Below are positions 59,855-64,000 of a stretch of 64,000 bases of DNA, in pieces. How positions within the stretch are numbered: the stretch's first letter is position 1; each line of letters begins with the position of its first letter. The notes beneath the pieces are model-generated. The model worked only from the letters and a program-made list of their open reading frames with translations, was not told the origin of the DNA and ran no database searches. The stretch is from Kluyvera sichuanensis. Lineage in GTDB: Bacteria > Pseudomonadota > Gammaproteobacteria > Enterobacterales > Enterobacteriaceae. The translations under genes were made by a program, and so were the position numbers. The stretch covers positions 62,001 through 126,000 of the forward strand of contig NZ_JABBJF010000005.1 of assembly GCF_014218705.1 (NCBI RefSeq), in the 5' to 3' direction.

Positions 59855-59885
59855 AAAAAGGCCGCAGGGTTTTACCCCTGCGGCC
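59855..59885 (-). terminator. Terminator of ldr copy A
   Basis: On the minus strand, GGCCGCAGGG/CCCTGCGGCC forms a 10-bp stem followed by TTTTTCG. It serves the ldr gene at 59937. It also lies just after bcsG but has no T-run in that direction. Confidence 0.85.
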
Positions 59886-59936
59886 CGGTTCGGGCGCATG
59901 CTGCCACTGCGGCGGACAGACGCCCCTCAGCGGGCG

Positions 59937-60044
59937 TTATTTCCGGTTACGCCACCAGCTCAGAATGGCGCTGGTGATAATTCCCACCGCAATCGGAGCT
60001 GCCAGATCGTGCCAGAAAAGCACGCCAAGCTCTGCAAGCGTCAT
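59937..60044 (-). CDS. Ldr-family type I toxin, copy A
   Basis: This 35-aa hydrophobic peptide begins MTLAELGVLFWHDLAAPIAV, followed by a single membrane-spanning helix and a basic tail ending WWRNRK. E. coli LdrD is MTFAELGMAFWHDLAAPVIA... with the same length and tail type, and sits at the same locus. Overproduced Ldr peptides depolarise the membrane and condense the nucleoid. The gene is too short for standard calling. Translation should be blocked by the Rdl antisense RNA encoded across its leader. The peptide is identical in all three copies. Confidence 0.9.
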   Translation of the reverse strand: MTLAELGVLFWHDLAAPIAVGIITSAILSWWRNRK

Positions 60045-60057
60045 GTAGCCGCCTTGG

Positions 60058-60157
60058 TTGCAATAGCAACAGTTCGCGGCTATTCTCTTGATGTCTGGTC
60101 AAGTGATAGCCCCCGTTATGTTGCTGGTTTATACCAAACAACGTGCGGGGGTTTTCT
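60058..60157 (+). ncRNA. Rdl antisense RNA of copy A with promoter
   Basis: TTGCAA (60058-60063) and TATTCT (60081-60086) at a 17-bp spacing make a good sigma-70 promoter. The transcript should start near 60092 and end after the CCCCCG...CGGGGG hairpin and TTTTCTCTTT (to about 60157), about 66 nt, the size known for E. coli Rdl RNAs. It is complementary to the ldr leader. Confidence 0.75.
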
Positions 60158-60299
60158 CTTTCCAGCAACCTATGCCGCCGGGGAGCAAGCCCCCGCAACA
60201 TTGCGCCTCACCGGGAAACCGGCTTGACGACGATACTACTGCAAACACCCCTTCAGCTCGCCGTCACAGCCCCATTTTCAGAATAGCGCCCGACCTGCG

Positions 60300-60377
60300 C
60301 GTAGCCCGGCCGAGCGCAGCGACGCCGGGATGAGCACCGAGCGGTCCCGGGGGCGGCGTAAACGCCTTGCCCGGGCG
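60300..60377. repeat. REP-like block at end of LDR unit A
   Basis: GTAGCCCGGCCGAGCGCAGC...GGGGGCGGCGTAAACGCC-TTGCCCGGGC is a GC-rich palindromic mosaic. Shorter and longer versions occur at 60834-60876 and 61328-61421. Confidence 0.65.
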
Positions 60378-60386
60378 ACAAAAACG

Positions 60387-60417
60387 AAAAAGGCCGCAGG
60401 GTTTTACTCCTGCGGCC
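60387..60417 (-). terminator. Terminator of ldr copy B
   Basis: GGCCGCAGG / CCTGCGGCC stem followed on the minus strand by TTTTTCG, as in copy A. Confidence 0.85.
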
Positions 60418-60468
60418 CGGTTCGGGCGCATGCTGCCACTGCGGCGGACAGACGCCCCTCAGCGGGCG

Positions 60469-60576
60469 TTATTTCCGGTTACGCCACCAGCTCAGAATAG
60501 CGCTGGTGATAATTCCCACCGCAATCGGAGCTGCCAGATCGTGCCAGAAAAGCACGCCAAGCTCTGCAAGAGTCAT
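60469..60576 (-). CDS. Ldr-family type I toxin, copy B
   Basis: This 35-aa peptide is identical to copy A; the DNA differs only at silent positions (for example GCT for GCC in TSAIL, ACT for ACG at codon 2). Position relative to the terminator and the rdl promoter is the same. The identical products with silent changes show that the peptide is under selection and argue against decay. Confidence 0.9.
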   Translation of the reverse strand: MTLAELGVLFWHDLAAPIAVGIITSAILSWWRNRK

Positions 60577-60589
60577 GTAGCCGCCTTGG

Positions 60590-60690
60590 TTGCAATAGCA
60601 ACAGTTCGCGGCTATTCTCTTGTTGTTCAGGCAAGTGATAGCCCCCGTTATGTTGCTGGTTTATACCAAACAACATGCGGGGGTTTTCTC
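60590..60690 (+). ncRNA. Rdl antisense RNA of copy B with promoter
   Basis: TTGCAA (60590-60595), 17 bp, TATTCT (60613-60618), then a transcript of about 66 nt ending in the CCCCCG...CGGGGG hairpin. Its 5' region differs from copies A and C (see findings). Confidence 0.75.
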
Positions 60691-60833
60691 TTTCCAGCAA
60701 CCGATGCCGCCGGGGATCAAGCCCCCGCAACATTGCGCCTCACCGGGAAACCCGGCTTGACGACGATACTACTGCAAACAACCCTTCAGCTCGCCGTCAC
60801 AACCCCATTTTCAGAATAGCGCCCGACCTACGC

Positions 60834-60876
60834 GTAGCCCGGCCGGGGGCGGCGTAAACGCCTTGCCCGGGCGACA
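60834..60876. repeat. REP-like block at end of LDR unit B (shorter)
   Basis: GTAGCCCGGCCGGGGGCGGC-GTAAACGCCTTGCCCGGGCG lacks about 35 bp found in units A and C, which accounts for the shorter unit. Confidence 0.65.
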
Positions 60877-60882
60877 AAAACG

Positions 60883-60913
60883 AAAAAGGCCGCAGGGTTT
60901 TACTCCTGCGGCC
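60883..60913 (-). terminator. Terminator of ldr copy C
   Basis: GGCCGCAGG / CCTGCGGCC stem followed on the minus strand by TTTTTCG. Confidence 0.85.
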
Positions 60914-60964
60914 CGGTTCGGGCGCATGCTGCCACTGCAGCGGACAGACGCCCCTCAGCGGGCG

Positions 60965-61072
60965 TTATTTCCGGTTACGCCACCAGCTCAGAATGGCGCT
61001 GGTGATAATTCCCACCGCAATCGGAGCTGCCAGATCGTGCCAGAAAAGCACGCCAAGCTCTGCAAGCGTCAT
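60965..61072 (-). CDS. Ldr-family type I toxin, copy C
   Basis: This 35-aa peptide is identical to copies A and B. The reading frame stays open 32 codons upstream of the ATG, but that part covers the leader and the rdl-complementary region, so I keep the Ldr ATG at 61070-61072. In this copy the sequence around the rdl -10 differs most from the other two. Confidence 0.9.
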   Translation of the reverse strand: MTLAELGVLFWHDLAAPIAVGIITSAILSWWRNRK

Positions 61073-61085
61073 GTAGCCGCCTTGG

Positions 61086-61185
61086 TTGCAATAGCAACAG
61101 TTCGCGGCTATCCTTTGTTTGCGAGTCAAAGAATGGCCCCCGTTATGTTGCTGGTTTATACCAAACAACGTGCGGGGGTTTTCTC
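61086..61185 (+). ncRNA. Rdl antisense RNA of copy C with promoter
   Basis: TTGCAA (61086-61091), 17 bp, TATCCT (61109-61114), then about 66 nt ending at CCCCCG...CGGGGG and TTTTCTC. The -10 is one base different from A and B, and the 5' region is the most divergent. Confidence 0.7.
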
Positions 61186-61327
61186 ATTCCAGCAACCTAT
61201 GCCACCGGGGATCAAGCCCCCGCAACATTGCGCCTCACCGGAAACCCGGCTTGACGACGATACTACTGCAAACAACCTTTCAGCTCGCCGTCACAACCCC
61301 ATTTTCAGAATTGCGCCCGACCTACGC

Positions 61328-61421
61328 GTAGCCCGGCCGAGCGCATGCGACGCCGGGAATCGATGCCGGGATAGGCACGGAGCAGTCCCGGGGGCGGCGT
61401 AAACGCCTTGCCCGGGCTACC
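61328..61421. repeat. REP-like block at end of LDR unit C
   Basis: GTAGCCCGGCCGAGCGCATG...CCCGGGGGCGGCGTAAACGC...CGGGCTAC closes the array; outer GTAGCCCGG and CCGGGCTAC arms pair. Confidence 0.65.
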
Positions 61422-61426
61422 AATAC

Positions 61427-61457
61427 AAAAAAGCCGCAGAGTTTTACCTCTGCGGCT
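61427..61457 (-). terminator. Rho-independent terminator after dppF
   Basis: On the minus strand AGCCGCAGAG / CTCTGCGGCT with a 6-nt loop is followed by TTTTTTGTATT. It is clearly related to the three ldr terminators. Confidence 0.92.
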
Positions 61458-61468
61458 CGGTTATCGGG

Positions 61469-62479
61469 TTACGCCGTTTTCTCTGGATTCTCATCCTGAT
61501 CGACCGCGAAGCACGCGACCAGTTGACCACCATACTCTTTCAGCTGCGGCTGCAGCTGGGTGCACTGGCCAAAGCGACGGCGGCAGCGGGCGTTGAAAGC
61601 ACAGCCCGGCGGTGGATTCAGCGGGCTTGGCAGCTCGCCGGTCAGCTTAATGCGCTCGCGCCGATCGTCCGGATTCAGACGCGGCGTCGCGGAGAGCAGC
61701 GCTTGGGTGTACGGGTGACGCGGATTGTTGAAGATCTGGTCCTTCGTCCCTTTCTCCACGCAGCGGCCGAGGTACATCACCATCACTTCATCAGCAATGT
61801 GCTCTACGACTGACAGGTCGTGGGAGATAAAGACGTAAGAGAGCCCCAACTCCTGCTGCAAATCCATCATCAGGTTCAGCACCTGCGCACGCACGGAAAC
61901 ATCGAGCGCGGAGACCGGTTCATCGGCAATCACGACGTCCGGGTCAAGCATCAGACCACGGGCAATCGCAATACGCTGACGCTGGCCGCCAGAGAACATG
62001 TGCGGATAGCGGTCATAGTGCTCGGTTTTTAAGCCCACTTTCGCCATCATCGCCAGCGCTTTGTCGCGGCGCTGCTCTTTGCTGAGCGAGGTGTTAATCT
62101 GCAGCGGCTCTTCCAGAATTTGCCCCACTTTTTTACGCGGGTTCAGAGAACCGTACGGGTTCTGGAACACAATCTGGATTTTCTGCCGACGCAGTTTCTG
62201 CGCATGCGGGTCATGCTTGAGCAGATCCTGCCCCTGATAGTAAAGCTCACCGCCGCTCGGCGTTTCGATCATCGTCAGCAGACGGCCCAGCGTCGATTTA
62301 CCGCAGCCGGATTCCCCGACCACCGCCAGCGTTTTGCCGCGCTCCAGGGTAAATGACACGCCGTCCAGCGCTTTCACCAGGCGTTCCGGGGCGAACATCC
62401 CCTTCTTCACCGGATAGTGTTTTTTCAGGTCAATTGCCTGCAACAGCGGCTGTTGCAAGGTGGCCTCGTGCGTACTCAT
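61469..62479 (-). CDS. dppF: DppF, dipeptide ABC transporter ATP-binding protein
   Basis: This 336-aa ABC ATPase powers uptake of dipeptides (and haem/ALA in E. coli) with DppD. Walker [13 protein letters not shown], signature [14 protein letters not shown], Walker [13 protein letters not shown] and the switch His are present. The C-terminal Cys-containing oligopeptide-transporter extension ([15 protein letters not shown]) suggests the Fe-S cluster seen in this family. It overlaps dppD by 4 bp and ends at a terminator. Confidence 0.96.
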   Translation of the reverse strand: MSTHEATLQQPLLQAIDLKKHYPVKKGMFAPERLVKALDGVSFTLERGKTLAVVGESGCGKSTLGRLLTMIETPSGGELYYQGQDLLKHDPHAQKLRRQKIQIVFQNPYGSLNPRKKVGQILEEPLQINTSLSKEQRRDKALAMMAKVGLKTEHYDRYPHMFSGGQRQRIAIARGLMLDPDVVIADEPVSALDVSVRAQVLNLMMDLQQELGLSYVFISHDLSVVEHIADEVMVMYLGRCVEKGTKDQIFNNPRHPYTQALLSATPRLNPDDRRERIKLTGELPSPLNPPPGCAFNARCRRRFGQCTQLQPQLKEYGGQLVACFAVDQDENPEKTA

Positions 62480-63459
62480 AGTGTGGGCCTCCCGGCATCA
62501 TCGAGTGGGTAGTGACATTTTGACTGGCGAGCACCGTCAACGGTATTCAGCTCAGGCTCTACGCTACGGCATTTATCCGTAGCATACGGGCAACGCGGGT
62601 TCAGCAGACAACCGTTCGGGCGGTCGTATTTACCCGGCACCACGCCCGGCAGTGATGCCAGACGCGCTTTATCTTGAGCAAATTCCGGTAACGCACGCAG
62701 CAGCGCCTGGGTGTACGGATGACGCGGGGCGCGGAAAATATCGCCCGCAGCGCCCGTCTCTACCACCTGACCGGCGTACATCACGATGATTTTGTGCGCG
62801 GCTTCGGCCACCAGCGCCAGATCGTGAGTGATCAGGATCAGCGCCATGTTCTCTTTCTGCTGAAGCTCCAGCAACAGCTCGATAATCTGCGCCTGAATAG
62901 TCACATCCAGCGCGGTAGTTGGTTCATCGGCAATCAGCAGCTTCGGACGACAGGCAATCGCCATGGCGATCATCACGCGCTGGCTCATCCCACCGGAAAG
63001 CTGGTGCGGATACACGTCCAGGCGCGAAGCCGGATCAGGGATACCCACTTGATTTAACAGGTCGATGGCCCGCTGACGACGCGTGCTCTTGTTGCCGCCC
63101 TGATGCACCTTAATCGCTTCCATAATCTGGAAGCCGACGGTATAGCACGGGTTAAGGCTGGTCATCGGGTCCTGGAAGATCATCGCCACTTCGGCGCCCA
63201 CCAGGTTGCGACGCTCTTTCTCAGAGATGCGCTTCAGATCCTGACCGTTAAACAGCAGGCTTTCGGCCATCACGCGGCCGGGATAATCGATCAGCCCCAT
63301 AATCGCCAGCGAGCTCACGGACTTACCCGAGCCGGATTCGCCGACGATGCCGACAACCTCGCCCTGGTTTACGCTGTAGCTCACGCGGTCTACGGCTTTG
63401 AACGGTGTGCCTTCGTCGCCGAAGTGCACCGATAATTTATCTACATTTAATAACGCCAT
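62476..63459 (-). CDS. dppD: DppD, dipeptide ABC transporter ATP-binding protein
   Basis: This 327-aa ABC ATPase partners DppF. Walker [12 protein letters not shown], signature [15 protein letters not shown], Walker [13 protein letters not shown] and the C-terminal [15 protein letters not shown] Cys extension are present. It begins 10 nt after dppC and overlaps dppF by 4 bp, as expected in the dppABCDF operon. Confidence 0.96.
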   Translation of the reverse strand: MALLNVDKLSVHFGDEGTPFKAVDRVSYSVNQGEVVGIVGESGSGKSVSSLAIMGLIDYPGRVMAESLLFNGQDLKRISEKERRNLVGAEVAMIFQDPMTSLNPCYTVGFQIMEAIKVHQGGNKSTRRQRAIDLLNQVGIPDPASRLDVYPHQLSGGMSQRVMIAMAIACRPKLLIADEPTTALDVTIQAQIIELLLELQQKENMALILITHDLALVAEAAHKIIVMYAGQVVETGAAGDIFRAPRHPYTQALLRALPEFAQDKARLASLPGVVPGKYDRPNGCLLNPRCPYATDKCRSVEPELNTVDGARQSKCHYPLDDAGRPTL

Positions 63460-63469
63460 CTCGGTCCCC

Positions 63470-64000
63470 TTACTGCTTCAGTTTGGGATCGAGCGCGTCA
63501 CGCAGACCGTCACCCATCAGGTTAAACGCCAGTACCGTCAGCAAAATTGCCAGCCCAGGGAAGGTCACAACCCACCAGGCGCTTTGCGCAAATTGCAGTA
63601 CGTCAGAGAGCATGGTGCCCCACTCCGGCGTAGGCGGCTGTGCGCCCATCCCCAGGAAGCCGAGGGCAGCCATATCGAGAATGGCGTTGGAGAAACCGAG
63701 CGATGCCTGAACAATCAGCGGCGCAAGGCAGTTTGGGAAAATGTTGACGAACATCTGGCGCATCGCCCCGGCACCCGCCACGCGGGAAGCGGTCACGTAG
63801 TCGCGGTTCACCTCCACCAGAACGGCAGCGCGGGTTAAACGGACGTAGTGCGGCAAGGCGACAAAGGTCAGCGCCAGCGCGGCGTTGCCGATCGACGGGC
63901 CGAAGATAGCCACCAGCACCAGCGCCAGCAGCAGGCTTGGCAACGCCAGCATGATGTCGACGACGCGCATGATGATGTTATCGACGAGGCCGCCAAAGTA
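63470..64000 (-). CDS. dppC: DppC, dipeptide ABC transporter permease (3' part only)
   Basis: These are the last 176 residues of the BPD-type inner-membrane permease; the gene continues past the right edge. The EAA-type loop that contacts the ATPases is visible ([20 protein letters not shown]-like segment), with several membrane helices, ending [15 protein letters not shown]. dppB and dppA would lie further right. Confidence 0.94.
   Translation of the reverse strand, partial: YFGGLVDNIIMRVVDIMLALPSLLLALVLVAIFGPSIGNAALALTFVALPHYVRLTRAAVLVEVNRDYVTASRVAGAGAMRQMFVNIFPNCLAPLIVQASLGFSNAILDMAALGFLGMGAQPPTPEWGTMLSDVLQFAQSAWWVVTFPGLAILLTVLAFNLMGDGLRDALDPKLKQ

Larger units (their letters stand above)
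59851..61425. repeat. Three tandem long direct repeats (LDR) carrying ldr/rdl
   Basis: Near-identical units start at 59851, 60383 and 60879 (about 532, 496 and 546 bp). Each holds, left to right: an ldr terminator, the ldr toxin ORF (minus), a divergent rdl promoter and RNA (plus), a conserved leader region, and a REP-like GGCGTAAACGCCTTGCCCGGG block. A fourth, diverged copy of only the terminator forms the dppF terminator. E. coli has one such unit (ldrD) at this same bcsG-dpp position. Confidence 0.9.

Noticed and set aside
60367-60819. 150-aa and similar frames on the plus strand in the LDR array
   Set aside because: They cross the terminators and ldr genes, arise in each repeat because the DNA is repeated, and resemble no protein. 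The supportable genes are the 35-aa Ldr frames on the minus strand.
59851-61425. CRISPR array interpretation of the tandem repeats
   Set aside because: The units are about 500 bp with coding content, not short repeats with unique spacers, and no cas genes are present.

Overview
The window is about 64 kb of chromosome from a member of the Enterobacteriaceae. Gene order and protein sequences closely follow the E. coli K-12 yhiN-pitA-uspBA-prlC-gor-yhjD-kdgK-dctA-bcs-ldrD-dpp segment. The organism is not E. coli. The arn operon and a phenolic acid decarboxylase lie beside yhiN, yhjG is absent, and several LysR-led cassettes are present that K-12 lacks here. An Enterobacter/Lelliottia/Kosakonia-like genome fits best. 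A near-perfect sigma-28 promoter before pdeH suggests a flagellated bacterium, which argues against Klebsiella. The species call is inference.

Layout. (1) 1-5615, minus: arnB-C-A-D-T (T cut by the window edge), the lipid A L-Ara4N modification operon, with a PmrA-type box upstream. (2) 5999-7474: padC and a divergent LysR regulator. (3) 7698-9662: a visibly AT-rich orphan gene for a large membrane-anchored protein with a PIN-nuclease-like core, the best candidate here for an undescribed system. (4) 9732-18805: conserved core (yhiN, pitA, uspB/uspA, rsmJ, prlC) with an inserted Rrf2 regulator / NADH dehydrogenase-like pair. (5) 18891-30119: LysE exporter/LysR, a PAP2 phosphatase, rlmJ, gor, a MipA/OmpV porin with LysR, a YncE-like protein behind a Fur-like box, then LysR, a small unknown protein and a bestrophin channel. 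(6) 30180-35687: a HEPN-domain membrane protein, GNAT acetyltransferase, a lysozyme-fold protein lacking two of three catalytic residues, a LuxR-type regulator, and an SDR/LysR pair. (7) 35787-45679: yhjD, yhjE, pdeH, kdgK, yhjJ, dctA, pdeK. (8) 45828-59850: the complete cellulose locus, bcsR-Q-A-B-Z-C on minus and bcsE-F-G on plus. (9) 59851-61425: three tandem copies of an ldr/rdl type I toxin-antitoxin unit. (10) 61469-64000, minus: dppF, dppD and part of dppC.

How the genes connect. Two EAL phosphodiesterase-family proteins (PdeH, PdeK) lie next to the cellulose machinery, whose BcsA (PilZ) and BcsE (RxGD motif) are c-di-GMP receptors. The PdeH promoter ties this to the flagellar programme, so the right half reads as a motility/biofilm switch region. 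BcsG adds phosphoethanolamine to cellulose. The arn operon, MipA-like protein and PAP2 phosphatase concern the envelope. The accessory cassettes mostly follow one design, a LysR regulator beside its presumed target with a palindrome or AT-rich spacer between them.

Gene names rest on recognising family sequences from memory and on motifs visible in the translation. No database search was run. Short regulatory sites were found by eye and are the least certain entries.
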